Assembly: GCF_002105155.1 (NCBI RefSeq)
Contig: NW_019028991.1
Coordinates: 124,001 to 188,000 of the forward strand
Direction of reading: 5' to 3'
DNA: 64,000 nt
From: Lobosporangium transversale
Taxonomy: Eukaryota > Mortierellomycota > Mortierellomycetes > Mortierellales > Mortierellaceae
The notes below the pieces were generated by a model. The model had not been told where the DNA came from, searched no databases, and saw nothing but the letters and a program-made list of their open reading frames with translations. The position numbers and the translations under genes were made by a program. Below, piece by piece: positions 50,201-62,600 of this stretch (its first letter is position 1; every line of letters starts with the position of its first letter).

Positions 50201-51872
50201 TCTAACAAGCTGGATATCACGATCTCTGTCGGCGCTTGAGTATCTCTCTGCAGCGGCTCTACTCCGACTTGCTTCTGTGATACGCTCCATGGCGTCTCTA
50301 GCAGCATCGGATCCTAGCTGCCATGTACTGGAGGAAGACCCTGGACGAGGTGCAATATGTCGGTATTTGCCATCATAATGACTTGCTTCAAGGTATGGCT
50401 GAGGTGCCAGTCCATAACCTTCTGAATTTTGTGCATCTCTGGAAGATGATGCTCCGCCACTCTTGCTTTGCCTCACCTGTCGTGCCTCCTTGCGTTTCCG
50501 TTCTGCATCTGCTTGTTTCTCGGCATTTGCCTTCCTCACTAAGTGTCGAATATATGCCCATGAAAGATAGTCCCGGATTAGAATTCATGGCTCGGACAAA
50601 TAGCAAGACGACAAAATAAATTAAAATAAAACAATAAAATAAACGAAAGAATTTGCGCAGTGTACCATAATTGACCATAGTCAAGGCCTGTGGAAGATTT
50701 CCCATCTCTTCATACACCTCAGCTAGCATCATACTAACATCCACATTCGTAGGATCAGCGCGATGTGCTATTCAAATGAACAAAATAATAACAATAGCAA
50801 TTTAACATTATCAACTATAGCGTGTTATAAGTAAAAAAAAAAAAAAAAAAAAAAAAAGTCTAAAGACATACCTTGTTCCAGGTAATCTTTGGCATCCTTA
50901 AGTCTGTCCATATGTCGTAAGCATTCTCCAGCCATGATCCAAATCTTGGGAATATCCATCTCGTCATATTGCAACATTGCTCTGATAACATTATATCCTT
51001 CTTTCCACATCCGCTTGTTCACATACAGTTCAGCTATCTCCTCATATAAATCCGGGAAGTCTTCAACACTACATCTCCATAGATATCGGAATTGAGCCTA
51101 TTCCCATTACAAAAAAAAGGGGGTCAGCTGATGAATCAATAACATTGCCTCAATGTTCTAGTGGTGCGTATTGGAGTAAGCTAAAAATGAAAGGCATTAC
51201 CTTTGCTTCCTTGACCTCCTCCATCATAAGACGACAAATTCCAAGTTTAACACGTAGATCCACAGGAAGTCCTCGTGTCCTGTTCTCGCCGAGGGATGCT
51301 TGCAGCTCCTCGTCATCTGGGTCAGTGTCAAACTCGCGGTCATCCTTATAATCATCCCACCAAGTCTGATGGGACCGTCGCTGCAATCGACGCGACCATG
51401 TTTTGATCATCTTGATTGGCTTTTCGTACTCATCAAACATAATGTAAAGCTCACTGAGCATATTTAGCGCAGAGTAGCCAAAGGGTTCATTAGCCATATC
51501 ATGTTGCTCAACTTCGTCTGAAACTTCGAAGGGGTCTCCATTAACGTTAGCAAAATGGTCAGGGAGAGAAGAATAGTGTAGATAGGCAGCCTCGTAGTCA
51601 ACCATAGCTTGATGCATATACTCCCGATAGCGCTTGTTGTCCTGATCAAGCGAACTGTAAATCTTAACCAACTCTTCCAATGCCGGCATGTAGTGCTGCC
51701 TGACCTTGAGAAGCTTTTGAAGGCCTGCAATAGCTTTATATGGCTGATCCAGGATCTGGTACATAATGGAACGGTCCCAGAGGGCATCCATGTCATCCTT
51801 ATCTGCTCTGTACGCCCGTGAGAAACAGTAGAGTGCTTGTTGATCATACCCGCAGTCTCTATAAACATAAAA

Positions 51873-51911
<39 letters not shown>

Positions 51912-53335
51912 CTTTTATTAGAATCTGAAAGATCTTGCCTTAAAGCTAGATGTGCCTTTTTAAGTGATGTTACATACTTGGAAATGACCGCAAGCTTCTT
52001 CCAGAGGGCAGCGTCTTTAGGCGTTAAATGGGCCGCAACAAGGTATAGTTGGAGCGCCTTTTCCGTGTTTCCCAGCTCCTCCTGAATGACGCCCATAATG
52101 TTCCAAGCCTGAAACACGCTAGGATGAGTGACAATAACCTGCTGAAATAAGTCAACGGCTTCCTTGTAATTCTTATTCACGTAGGCGGTATTAGCCATAC
52201 CGAGAAGCTTTTGAACCTCTGGCGGATATACTGGCGTAACACCTTTCTTCTGCATCTAAAATTTAGAAGGAGGAAGGAGGATATCAGTTAACCCTGCTAC
52301 CTACTCTTTTTTTTTTTTTTTTTTTTTTTTGGTTTCTAATAACGCCTTGCCTTCTTCTTCTCGCGCTTAGATTTAGGAGCTAGAGCAAAACCAAGTTCCT
52401 CCATAGCTGGATCATTTTCATCCAATTCATCATCATCATCAAGCATGCCCATGCTTGGTTGAAAATCACTTAGGATGTCCCATTCTGATGTCCTAATAAC
52501 AGTGGTGAAAAATTGGACACAGGGGTGGTTTGTTCTCGTCAACTTTTATTTTCTTCTTTTTCATCTTCATAGTCTATACCAACAAATCAATTACCCTCGA
52601 ATCTTCGATAAAAAAAAAAAGGTTTTACCTTTCCTGTATTGCTCCGATGAGCTGACGCGGATCTACAGCAGACGCTGCTGATCGAGCCTCAGAACTAATG
52701 GTATCGCTGGCTCGTTCAAGCAATCCCCCATCTGCTTGCACATTCAGACCTTTGTCCAGATTTATTATTGCATTCTCGATAATGCTACCGTCGTCCTCAT
52801 CCACGTCTAACTCATTAAGTTCGTCATCCTCACCTCCTAGTTGAATATTTTCCAGTCCTTCATGTAAACTTGCTGCTCCCGTTACTTCCCCACTACCATT
52901 ATTACTACTACTAGCGCTGCTACTCTTTCTGCCGCCATAAGTGCCTGGAGTGCCACCACCTATGCTTCCATGGCTTCTGCTGGCACTTGAAGTAGTTCCA
53001 GGTAAGCCTGTCAAGCCTACAAAGTCTCCAATTACCTGTGGTACTCTTGTGTTCTCAGGTCCAAGTTGGTGACCAACTTCTGCAATACGAGCACGTTCTG
53101 CTGAGTTTTGGGTAAGGAGGGCCAAGAGAGGGTTTTCTGCTCCTAACGAGCGTTGATCCGCTGCTGCTGTCGCTGCTTCCTTTTGAAATGAGATTTTCAA
53201 GTTGGCTAGAATGTCATGAGCATCGGCAGCAGTGGAAACATGGGTGTGATTGCTGCTTTCCTCAGTGGTGCTGCTTCCTCGGTTATTTACCCTCTCTGAA
53301 TCTGCTTCTGTACCATGCCCATCCTTGGAATTCAT
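47071..53335 (-). CDS. SFC4: TFIIIC 102-kDa-type TPR subunit (Sfc4/Tfc4/GTF3C3)
   Basis: Eight exons (53335-52629, 52492-52351, 52255-51978, 51858-51201, 51097-50872, 50767-50666, 50538-48280, 48188-47071) give about 1829 residues, long for this family (yeast Tfc4 is about 1000). The N-terminal 280 residues are acidic/Ser-rich, ending DELDENDPAMEELGFAL. TPR repeats follow from YPPEVQKLLGMANTAYVNKNYKEAV through AWNIMGVIQEELGNTEKALQLY, YDQQALYCFSRAYRADKDD and YNVIRAMLQYDEMDIPKIWIMAG. A second TPR block lies in the last exon, ending LKREAAFNLAKIYMQSGAM and IRKYCTF. Between them sits a large insertion rich in Asp/Asn/Glu with basic patches. TFIIIC binds A and B boxes and recruits TFIIIB for RNA polymerase III. 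Intron 2 (52350-52256) is GC-AG. Confidence 0.88.
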
Positions 53336-53531
53336 TGTTCAAAAACAAAAAATTCGATCCAGCAGCTCGTTGCTTTTTATATGTTTCGTCGTTTCACCTA
53401 AACAGACATAAGAGTAAAGAACCCATTCTCCCTTTTGGAGAAACAACAATGTTCCTTATATAATTCACAGTCACATTTCCATATTTTGGAGCAAAATCAC
53501 TTTTATTTTAGGGGGAAAATTGACTTCAGAC
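53336..53531. other. Spacer between CDC37 and the TFIIIC gene
   Basis: 196 bp between the stop of CDC37 and the start of the next minus-strand gene; it must contain the CDC37 3' UTR and the TFIIIC promoter. Confidence 0.5.
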
Positions 53532-55259
53532 CTACTCCTTGGATGTGGAGTCCTCATTAGATTTCTCTGCCTCAGCTGCTGTTGCAGCCGCTGCAGCAAC
53601 CTGTGCTTCACGATCCGCAATCGTCTCTCCTTTAATGGTGTCGATAATATCTCCTTCAATACTCAAAAATCCAACTTGGTTGCATACCCGCACAACTTCC
53701 TCCGCCAACTGGACACTCATACCCTCTAACGATTTGTTGACCTTATCTAGCGATCCCGATAGAATTGCCTCCTGGAAATCCTCGGGCAATGCTGCAAAGA
53801 TCTCATGTACTTTGGGGTCTGCATCTGCGGGTGGTCCAGTAATATGTATCTGTGTTCCTGGCTCTGCGGCCTGGAGCTGGATGGTCTCCACTCCGGGTGA
53901 TTGGTTTGCAGCACGTTCTTGTGCGAGGACCTTGCAGCGCTCCTTGATCCTTGTGTAAGTATCTTTCCAGTCATTTTGGAAAATCTTTAGCGCTCCGTGT
54001 ACGGGATCGCGAATTCTATATAAATAAATAAATAAATATTAGCATAATATTATTATAATAGGCTCTAGGAATGTATCATAAAAAAAGAAAAAAATACTCT
54101 TTCATGACCAACTCTTTACCTGTGGAAGAAGAGACCAACGCCATCTTTGCCGAGTTGAGCGCAGTATTGAAGAATAAGAGCCTGATGCACACAGTTATTA
54201 GCATATGTTTCATCACCATCCATCTGAGCCTTGAATGCCTGAGCCATGATTTCATCAGAGTAATCCTGAGTAGCAATGTATGGATGCTTCGAGATGAAGG
54301 TTAATGAGGCATCAAAGCCTTTAATGCGCGAAAATTCGAGAGCTACTTGTGTAACCTCAACTTCATCATCTGAATCATCCGAGTCTGCTGCCTGAGCTGC
54401 TGCTGCTTTTGAAGAACCTGCTTTTGCAGGAACACCTCCCTAGAACCAAGCCCATGCACATATTAAGACAGAACAAAAAAAAAAAAAAATCGTCAATTAT
54501 TTTCTGTAATGATAATCTATATATCGTTTTTACAACAACTCCGATACTTACAGCACTACCAGGATTAAGAGTCTCGATCACTTTTGTCTTTTCTACAACT
54601 TTCTTCTTAGGAGCCTTTTGAGCTTCTTTGGGTACTTGAACAGGCTTGCTAACCGCCTAAAAAAGAATAATTAGTAAAAAAAAAAAAAAAAAAAAAAAAA
54701 GTATTAGCTCTCAACTGTTCAATGTCATCCGCTTGTATCAAAATCATAGCGATTTTTTTTTTTTAGACGTACTGTCTTATCAAAACCAGTGACGAGCTTG
54801 TCTGAAGTCAACTTTTTATTTTCAACAGCCTCAAGCTTCTCCAATTGCTGGATGGTATCATTATATTTCTTCTCAAGTTCTGCCTGTTGAGTGCTCTTCT
54901 CTATCCTGTCAAGTTGCTTCTTGATTGTCTCTGCTTCGTGCTTCAAGGCCACGATTTTGGTGCGACGGGCCTCACGCTCGCGATGGATCTGTTCTTGCTT
55001 CCATCGGATCATGGAGCGTTTATCAACCTAATGATGCATTATACAGCAGAGCCACAAAGGGCTGTTAGCCTTTCTCTCCCTCTTACGCGCTACTATTGTT
55101 TAAAAACATCTTTATATCCCTTTCAACTCTGCATATTTCCTTATAGCGCTTTGAAGCGACTATGCTCCATAGGATTTTGCTTACATTGGGATGGCATTCA
55201 ATGTCCGAGTCGTCTGAAATCTCAAGATTATCCCACTTGGAATAGTTGATGGCTGACAT
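53532..55259 (-). CDS. CDC37: Cdc37, Hsp90 co-chaperone for kinases
   Basis: Five exons (55259-55185, 55027-54773, 54656-54552, 54439-54120, 54015-53532) give 412 residues. The N terminus MSAINYSKWDNLEISDDSDI matches the invariant Cdc37 start, including the CK2-phosphorylated Ser in DNLEISDDSD, and HPNVDKRSMIRWKQEQIH follows. A coiled coil spans residues about 35-95. The Hsp90-binding middle domain has HPYIATQDYSDEIMAQAF and the C-terminal DPKVHEIFAALPEDFQEAI. Cdc37 delivers client kinases to Hsp90. A Lys/Pro/Ala linker and an Asp/Ser patch (ADSDDSDDEVEV) precede the middle domain. It is tandem with the TFIIIC gene. Confidence 0.93.
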
Positions 55260-56491
55260 TGGTGCAGTCGTGTAAAATCTCTTAGTTGTTGAAAGTTGAA
55301 GTGTGTTTTAAATGAACGAATGAATGAATACTGATGTAGCGGATAGTAGAAGAGAATTAAAAATAAATAAAAAAGACAGCCAGTTCAGCCGCATGAATTT
55401 GTCGAATGATCTGGAAGGTGTGTGAGTGATTCTCACGACGGCTACAAGTGTGACTTACTTTTCTAAAAGAACCATTCGAACGATGTGCGCTGTGACACCC
55501 TTGCAACCTTGCACAAGATGCAGCCAGTGGACATGTGTATAAAAATATGTGGGTAAATCTCTCACAAAAGTGTGTCCATGATTATGAAATATCGATTCTG
55601 CTCTCTGCCCAACAAAAACACTTTGCTTGGGGAGCCAAGCAAAGGTAGGTGGTGCGCATCTCAAGCATTTTCATTCAGGCTTTCCCCCTACGCAACATCT
55701 TGATGTAATCGGCTCCAGGGCAAAGGAGAAAAAAAAATCAGCTGGATGATTGATTGACTTCTTTAATTTACACCTGTGAGATCATGTTGGTAGTACAGAT
55801 GTTTTTATTGTCCGTAAAATATATTCCCAACTGCTTGATTTGTCCATACCGAATGCCAAGACACAGCATTGATAATCATTGAAGTAAAACAGGAAAACAT
55901 GCAGGCCGATAAACGGAGATGCCAGAGCAGTTGTCAGAGGAGCAAGAGAAAGAGATATGGTGAAGGAAAAATATAGCAAAGTCAAAAAGAAAGAAAATTG
56001 GGCATGTTGGTGTCCGGGTCGTAGCAAGAATTGCAAGCGGTCAATTACCGAGTACCCATATTTTCTGCGGTTTGCAACTGTCGCAACATGTGGTTGTTAT
56101 GATGTGCAAACACGAATTTTCAAATGACGGAAAATGCACGGACAACATTTGCATGTGTGGGTACAAAGGACAGAAAGAAGTGGTTTCATGTAACCTTCAT
56201 ATGAAGGCATGAGTGACAAGAGACACAAAGAGGGTATGGGAATGTGAGCATGACCTGACATGACATGAGAGCACAGGGTTGCCATGTGTTTCTCGATTGA
56301 TGTTTGATGTTCCCATCTTTTATAGTTTCCCATTGTAATTCATACCCAGCGCACGCATACCGCTCATGTGTCATCAATTTGTTCTGAGTTTGTCTCTTCT
56401 CTACTCTTCTTTTTTCTTCTCTTCTCTTCTCCTTTTGCCTCTGATTGCCACCTTTGTATCGTTGCAGTTTTTTTTCTTTAGCCCCACCCCC

Positions 56492-56522
<31 letters not shown>

Positions 56523-57089
56523 CTTTTCCACTCTTCCGTCCCATCCTCCCAAACAATCTGTCCCCAATCCACAATCCACCATTGATACACATTTCGCTCC
56601 ACGCTCAATTTGATCACAATCAGAAAACATCATTCAAAAGGGGTGATCAAGACTCTTCTTTTCTCTCTTTTCCTCCTCTTTTCGTCTCTTAATTACCATC
56701 TATACTTTTTTTAGCCTCCCCTTTATTGCCCCAACCCATAGACCATACCTTCATCCATATCCCTTTCTAACCTTTCTCATTGTCGTAGTGTCCCTGTTTG
56801 CCTTCCTCTCCTATCTTTATTGACCTCCTCTTCTCCATCCTTCCTCCTATATTTGACTAGGAGGCTCTCTTACTCAGCCAAATCCCTTTCCCCTTCTCCT
56901 TCTCAACCTCATCCTCCTTTTTATTTCAATCCTGCGCACGCGAAGAACCACATATTAATAAAAAAAAGAGCCGGTGCTCAAAATAAACAACGTCCCAAAC
57001 TCAACCCTGATTGTTTTTTTTTTTTTCTTCTTCACACTCCATCTCTTCAAAATCTCTACACATTACAACTCTGATCATAACACATCAAA
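55260..57089. promoter_or_regulatory. Divergent intergenic region CDC37 / unknown gene
   Basis: 1.8 kb with no supportable gene. The part from about 56390 to 57060 is strongly pyrimidine-rich on the plus strand, including poly-T at 56496-56522, typical of a fungal promoter and leader for the gene starting at 57090. Confidence 0.5.
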
Positions 57090-58463
57090 ATGTCGCAAAT
57101 TTTTGAGTCAACGAGGAATTACCTCAAGACATCAACTAAATTGGGGCGTCGTATGAGCAGCTATAGAGATGAGACTAGTGGAAGCGAGACAAGCCTGCAC
57201 AACAACAACAATTCCTTACAAGATTATAAATCAGCTGCCATAATAACTGAATCACAACCAAAGGATAGTACCCTCTCCCGTCAAAACTCGCCCAAAAAAC
57301 GCCTCTCGGATCTTTTCAGTCTAGACGACCGCAGCAAAAATAATAAGTTGTCACAGGATCAATCAAACAATGATATAAAAGGACGGCGCAGGGACAGTAA
57401 AAGCAGTGACAGAACTCTCAGAAGCAAAAAAAGCCATCAAAGCAACTCTGGCGAAATATTATTTGACCGTCATCATGGCCGTGATCGTGATCGTGATCGT
57501 GATAGAGCATCGGATCACATGGAGGAAGAAGTCCCTCGGGCACAATCTCCAACGATCTCAATGTCCAACACGATCAGTACGGCTACATCAAGCTATGATA
57601 TGCGCCCAACTGACTATCCTAGTATCGGACACTATCAGGCACATGTCTGGAGGCGCAACTTGCTGGAAGAAAGTATCATGTATTCTCTTCGACTTGGCTA
57701 CACTGATCGCCAACATCGATCGTCGTCGCGCCAACGCCATCACTACAGACGCGATTCCAAGAGAGATTCACCCCGTTCCCGCAAAGCTCGTGAGCAGGCC
57801 ATTCTAGCTGCTGCAACAGGGAAAGAAATCTCTTCATTGCCATTATCAACGATCGAGGATGATGATACGGCGTCACAAGAGAACATTGTTGACAGAAGCC
57901 TCAAGGTGATCAATGACGACAACCGGATTCAACCCAGCACTGTTACAGGACAGCAGCAATACCTGCATCCACAGTTTCGACACGTGAAAAATAGTCCTTA
58001 CCAACTCGATTACAATTTTTCCATGACCAATATTACTCAATCTATGGCCAGCTTCACATTGGAGGTAGACGATCATCATGCAGCTCGTATCATGCGTTCA
58101 TCTGCTATTCCCGATTTATTCAAAATCAAGGCAACCATCCCAGGAACGATGCCAACGACAGAACGATCTAGAAGCAGGCACAATTCAAAAACGTCCCTCT
58201 TAGGAAGCGGTGTTTCACCCTCTCCACGAGTCCTGACAGGCAAAAAAGCGCCTGTGACAGTTCAGCCCATTCATATAGTGTTGCCGAATATGCAAGATGT
58301 GGATGAGGAAGAAGAGAATGTAGAATCACCATTGACGCCGAGTTCAGCTGCATGGGCCGATTCTGTGTTTGAATCACTGGACCAAGTGGCTGGAAAACAA
58401 GCTGAAGGGATGACTAAAAATCAATTGAAGGCGTTGGAAGTTGCTCCTGCAGCATCGGTATGA
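57090..58463 (+). CDS. Single-exon protein of unknown function
   Basis: I do not recognise this 457-residue product. It begins ATG at 57090 in a typical A-rich context (AACACATCAAAATG). Most of it is Ser/Arg/Asp-rich and probably disordered: an RDRDRD tract coded by GTGATC repeats (57478-57505), a KRLSDLFSLDD patch and many SR/RS pairs. Three stretches look ordered: YPSIGHYQAHVWRRNLLEESIMYSLRLGY, YQLDYNFSMTNITQSMASFTLEV and VTVQPIHIVLPNMQDVDEEEE. The end, SSAAWADSVFESLDQ, is helical. No membrane span or signal peptide is seen. A possible donor GTATGA overlaps the stop, but no downstream exon is apparent. A regulatory or scaffold role is only a guess from composition. Confidence 0.7.
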   Translation: MSQIFESTRNYLKTSTKLGRRMSSYRDETSGSETSLHNNNNSLQDYKSAAIITESQPKDSTLSRQNSPKKRLSDLFSLDDRSKNNKLSQDQSNNDIKGRRRDSKSSDRTLRSKKSHQSNSGEILFDRHHGRDRDRDRDRASDHMEEEVPRAQSPTISMSNTISTATSSYDMRPTDYPSIGHYQAHVWRRNLLEESIMYSLRLGYTDRQHRSSSRQRHHYRRDSKRDSPRSRKAREQAILAAATGKEISSLPLSTIEDDDTASQENIVDRSLKVINDDNRIQPSTVTGQQQYLHPQFRHVKNSPYQLDYNFSMTNITQSMASFTLEVDDHHAARIMRSSAIPDLFKIKATIPGTMPTTERSRSRHNSKTSLLGSGVSPSPRVLTGKKAPVTVQPIHIVLPNMQDVDEEEENVESPLTPSSAAWADSVFESLDQVAGKQAEGMTKNQLKALEVAPAASV

Positions 58464-58511
58464 TTCTCACGTTTTAACAAACAAAGAATGATAAAAGAAA
58501 CCTCCTTTTAC

Positions 58512-58545
<34 letters not shown>

Positions 58546-59204
58546 GAAGAAGAAAAAATACCCAGTAAAGTAAAATATACCAAGAACACAAGAAGAAATA
58601 AAGAGATAATAGTATTTAATAAGTCCATGAGAAAAGTGATCACGAAAGTTGAAGCTGACGATGGTGTGTGATTTCTGTTACACAGATGAACTCAATTGAG
58701 GATGCTGATTTCCTTATTCAATTTTGGGTTCTTTTTTTTTTACCCAACAGAATCTTTGTAATTGACTAGAGTCTAACCATATTCGGAATCGGTACAAAGT
58801 CCTGCCACGAAAACAGATAATGCTTGTGAGCACGTGGAGCGAAAGGGGTTCGAATTTACGTGCAAGCACGTACAAAAGCTGTGCAACGCGTTCGCCAGAT
58901 CACGAAGCCTTGATCGCTTTTTTTTTTTTTTTTTTTCTTTACTTTCGTAAAGGTTTCAGGAGATAAACATACGAAGTGAACAGGCTTATAAACCAAAGAG
59001 CAATATTCATTTATGAGTGCAATAGATTAAGAAGGAAGAAGATTTGCAAATCTACTGAATGAAAAAGGTGGTTGACACCACAATTTCTTTTTTTTTTTTA
59101 TTTTTTTTTTAAAGGCCATAACAAGTATAAATATATATAAATGTTATAAATACACAATCCCGATATTGTGAACTTGTATATTAGAATCCTCCAGAAAGGC
59201 CTCG

Positions 59205-59241
<37 letters not shown>

Positions 59242-59412
59242 GAAAAATAAGGGAGGATCCCATTAAAAACCGCCGTGCTCTCAATCAGAGAGAACAACTC
59301 GAGGTCTTTTGTTCACTCCTCTTTCAAGTTGTTATTGTCTAAGCATTTTTTTTTTTTTTTTTTTTTTTTTTTGGCTTCAGAAGAAGCTATATCTGGATAA
59401 AGATGGAAACAG

Positions 59413-59451
<39 letters not shown>

Positions 59452-59630
59452 TTTTTACAATATTTTATATATTTATATTATAATTGAATATGATTTTGTA
59501 AACGACCACTTTTTAATTGAATGTGCATTTTTTTTTTGAGTTTGTATGATTGAGCTGCAAAGTCCAACGTGCATGATACCCATGATCCTAGCAAAGCCCT
59601 AAGGAAGCCCCCCACTCTGACAAAAATAAC

Positions 59631-59664
<34 letters not shown>

Positions 59665-62600
59665 AAGTGGTACCAACCATATGCTCGCAACTATAAACCA
59701 CAACCACAACCGTCAAATAAAGATTTAAAAAAAAAAAAGGTCTTTATAGCTGTGTATAGATTAATTGTTAATGAGGGAATAACCACAAAGATGGGCTGTG
59801 ATCAGAGCGCGATCTTTTTCCTAGATGGAACAAGAGCTCGGTAACAGAACCAGTTTAGGTAATCATCAGAAGAACAGGGAGGAATATATATATATATATA
59901 AAAAAAAAAAAAAAAAACGGGTGAAGAGGGCGGGAGGAAGGATAAAAGGAGATGAAAGGCGTGAAAAAGACGCAAGGGTGAGGGGGTACCATCTCTTTGT
60001 TTTTTTTTTCCATCGTACCTGAACCCAGCTTGGATGTTTTTTTTTTTTTTTTTGTCGCAAAATGTAGATTTGCTAACCTGCGAAAGAAAAATGAGAAAAA
60101 TCATCCGTGATTTAAAGAAGTTTCAAGGAAAACTTTAACACTGGGCGTCACTATTTGAAATGAGAAGAAAAAAAAAAAAAAAAAAAAAGATGTACATGTA
60201 TATATTATAAAAATATTTATACATTTAAATTATACAAATGCTACGCCATGCCTATTGTTTTATTACTGAGCTTTTAGAGGACTGAAAAAGGAAAAGGCGA
60301 AGAAGGAGGAGGAGTGAAAAAGTTCAAGCTTTATATGGGAGGAAGCGGTAAAAAAAGGAAAAAGAATTATGGAACTATAGAATTATAGAAAAGAAAGAAA
60401 AAAAAAAAAAAAAAAAAAAAAAGCATGCAGCTCGCTTATGATTGTTCGGTTTTTTTCTTTTTTTGTTGCTCCTCTTTCCCGCGACCTCTCATTTCCCTGC
60501 CATGCAGTTTATACACAACATTCCTTCTTTTTTTTTTTTTTTTTTTTTTTTTTCTTTTCTTTTCCATAATAAAAATAATAAAATAAAATAAAGTAAAAAA
60601 AAAAAAAAAAAAAAAAAAAGAAGCATGTCTGTTCTCTGTTTTACAATCATCGACCTGATACCTGACTAGGAGACTAGGGGACTAGGGGTGAAGTAGAGGG
60701 GAGGGGAAAGGGAAATGGAAAAAAAAAACCTGCCTGTTAACGACCAAGGCTTGGCATCCCTCAAGACGCACTTTCGCTCTCTGGATAAATCCTCTCTTTC
60801 TACTTCTCTCCTGTTTGTCTTGTTTGGTACGACAACAGATCATGCAATTGGTTCGTCCATTTGTGTTTCCGTTCCGTGTGTGTGGGTCAAAGCCCCCAAT
60901 TCAAATTCAACATCTTCTTTATCCTGTCTCTTGACTGCAACAGCACTGCACTGCACAAACAGGGCGGTGCAAGGGCTATGAAAACCACCTGTAATAAATG
61001 GGCAACAACTCTTTTCCTTTTTACTCCCTAAACGTTCAAGCTGAAGAAAAAAAAAAAAAAAAAAAAAAAATAGAGGGTCTGTGGACTGTTGATTTGCTGT
61101 GTATGGTCTGTTGGATACAGAGATGAGTGATTTTTACATCTCGTTTTTCTTTTAATCGAGGATATCCATAATTTTTTATTTCCTGATCTCCTAGGAATGT
61201 GTAAAATCCAAGTAAGCTTTTTTGAGTGGGAATGAATAGATTGCATTGTTTTTATGGTTGAATACTAAATTGAAACTTCAATGAACCTGCATCAGTCGAA
61301 TGGTTTAAATATAGAAAGAGATGGTAGAAAAATGTTCATGGTGACACAACATTAAATGCCTGTTAACCCTTACTTTGCCCTTGTGGACGTTTAAAATAAT
61401 ATCAGTGAATGAGAACACTTGTCATTGTAAGGTTGATTAGACTAAAAAAAAAAAAAATGATGCGCCCAACTCCAGGAAGGATGATGCAAGATTTGAAGAA
61501 GGGAAAAAAACGGCTTTCCTTTAATGTTGCACCATGACAAATCCGGCTGCTTTTCATGGTTAAACGAATTACGGGACGTTACAGAAAAAAATAAGGTCCA
61601 GGGGATAGGGGGCAGATTTTTTTTTTTTGTGAGACCAGGGCTATTACAATACGCACAATCACACAGGACGAAGATTCTTTGGTTTATAATCACTGAACCG
61701 TAACACAGAATCAGAGAATACACAGACCCAATCCATTATAGATGAACATGAATAACAGGACTTTTAATAAACATTGATATCCAAATAACAATAAAACATT
61801 TTATGAAAAAACAAGATTGAGAACAATGGTAGTAGAATGAGATTGACGACCGATTGGTTCTTTATACTCTAGAGCCAATTGCCGATCTCTTTTTTTCTTT
61901 TTCTTTCATATCCTTCGCGACTGGTCCAACTTTTGGGAAAGAAGAGAAGGTTCATCAATTATTATTTTTATTAAAGAGAAGGATCGGGGACTCGCCTCTC
62001 TCTTTCACTCCCTCTCGTTATCAATCAAAATAAATAAAAGCTTGGACAAACAAGGGAAGGAAACATATTAAAATAGTTTAATAGCCTATGTGGCTATGGT
62101 GAGCATGCTCTCTAAATCGACCCACTCCTCTCAGGAGGTCATACTTTTTTAGTGTCTGCCTCTTTTTTCCTTTTTCCCTTTTTCCCTAAATAAAAAAATA
62201 AAAAAAAGGAAAATAATGTTCCAGTCCTTTGCCAATGGGTCATTCACTCATCATTGGAATGCTTAATGTCTACAATCATGGTATTGATGATGTGTCATTG
62301 AGCTTTTTTTTTTTTTTTTTTTTTTTTTGTTGGTATACCCCCCTCTTTCTGTTTAAAATTTGATCCCTGTTTGCCGATGCTGATGCATTTCATTTTTCAT
62401 TATGACCCGAAGTGTAATGATTGCATTTCATGATTGAATGAGAAAGGAGAAAAAAAAAAAAAAAAAATTAGGGAGATTAATACTGGGCGGGAAACGGTTC
62501 GAAGAAAATAAGATGAGGGATTAGGGACAAGGAGACTAGAGTTCAATACTTATCGAGACATGCATCTACAAGGCAGCTGACATTGGAGTAAAAAAAAGAC

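Noticed and set aside
58823..58870. GGTTCGAAT near an inverted repeat, resembling a tRNA B box
   Set aside because: No A box, anticodon arm or acceptor stem can be drawn around it.
60715..60981. 88-codon frame beginning with Met-Glu-Lys-Lys
   Set aside because: Low information, no upstream or downstream exon, and embedded in homopolymer-rich noncoding DNA.
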